From: Betaproteobacteria bacterium | GTDB lineage: Bacteria > Pseudomonadota > Gammaproteobacteria > Burkholderiales > Gallionellaceae | Length of the DNA stretch: 5,958 bases | Direction of reading: 5' to 3' | NCBI GenBank assembly: GCA_028871775.1 | Contig: JAGWMH010000120.1 | Coordinates: forward strand, 1 to 5,958 | Shown: positions 5,294-5,958 of the stretch, in pieces | Position numbering within the stretch: the first letter of the stretch is position 1 | Layout: each line of letters opens with the position of its first letter | Notes under the pieces: generated by a model | The model's input: the letters and a program-made list of their open reading frames with translations, nothing else | What the model was told of the DNA's origin: nothing | The model's database searches: none | Made by a program: the position numbers and the translations under genes

Positions 5294-5389
5294 GGCAGCG
5301 ATCAGCGGGAGGACGTGCAGCAGGCCGTTTGAGTTGAAAGGGGTCCGCTTTGCATTGCCTTTGGAGCAGTCCGCACAGGACCACATTCC

Positions 5390-5443
5390 CCCGCCGGATG
5401 TTGGAGCCATCCGGCGGGTCACGCTGCGCCAGCCCGCCCTACA
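5390..5443. repeat. Composite hairpin repeat, REP/MITE-like
   Basis: Arms 5390-5400 and 5408-5418 are 11-base perfect complements (CCCGCCGGATG and its reverse complement) with a 7-base loop. The right arm is reused in a second stem, GGCGGGT (5413-5419) with GCCCGCC (5432-5438), so the two hairpins exclude each other. The element ends in CCCTACA; read on the minus strand it begins TGTAGGGCGGG, like a widespread family of intergenic repeats. No T run follows, so it is not a standard terminator, though it lies between the cytochrome gene and the alaS promoter. The rest of the interval 5294-5530 shows no gene. Confidence 0.65.
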
Positions 5444-5479
5444 ACTGCAACGCCCGTGATATAGATGCATGGCCGCGCG

Positions 5480-5488
5480 TGGTATGAT
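5480..5488 (+). promoter_or_regulatory. Extended -10 promoter of alaS
   Basis: TGG followed by TATGAT (5483-5488, five of six matches) makes a good extended -10. The -35 region is poor (TATAGA at 5460-5465). The start would be near 5495, giving a leader of about 36 bases with AGGG at 5521-5524, six bases before the ATG. Confidence 0.5.
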
Positions 5489-5515
5489 GCGCACCTTGTC
5501 TAACAGTGCATTTGA

Positions 5516-5958
<443 letters not shown>

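Noticed and set aside
5099..5494. 131-codon minus-strand open frame between cybB and alaS
   Set aside because: It overlaps the cytochrome 3' end and runs through the hairpin repeat; the GGMWSCADCSKGNAK stretch looks like translated repeat sequence, without a ribosome binding site that I can support.

Overview
The window reads as a chromosomal housekeeping segment of a betaproteobacterium. The purF-metZ order, a stand-alone pncC ahead of recA-recX, and protein sequences close to beta/gammaproteobacterial forms all point that way. Nitrosomonadales (Gallionella/Sideroxydans-like) is my best guess, but that is inference. Every gene lies on the + strand.

Layout: 1-719 is the C-terminal half of purF (purine synthesis). 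720-868 is a compact regulatory leader: a promoter with a perfect TTGACA -35, an RNA I recognise as a SAM-II riboswitch (762-812), then overlapping antiterminator (805-831) and terminator (821-849) hairpins. It leads into metZ (869-2044), which makes homocysteine for methionine and hence SAM, so the leader looks like product feedback. 2046-2104 is a long imperfect palindrome of REP/MITE type. pncC (2113-2610, NMN deamidase) follows. A GAAC-N4-GTTC box and a promoter precede recA (2691-3773), whose 3' end overlaps recX (about 3757-4236).

The interval between recX and alaS holds accessory material. In many proteobacteria recA, recX and alaS sit close together; here they are separated by a gap of visibly lower G+C (4237-4711) with a relic of an IS3-type transposase C-terminus, then a cytochrome b561 gene of CybB type (4712-5293) with its own promoter, then a second composite hairpin repeat (5390-5443). 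The 5' part of alaS (5531 to the window end) closes the window.

The genes form several independent units rather than one operon: purF; SAM-controlled metZ; pncC; the recA-recX DNA-repair pair; cytochrome b561; and alaS. The most notable item is the metZ leader, where three competing pairings can be read directly from the sequence. The second is the recA operator, which resembles the Gram-positive-type LexA box rather than the CTGT-N8-ACAG usual in beta/gammaproteobacteria. No wholly unknown protein system is visible.
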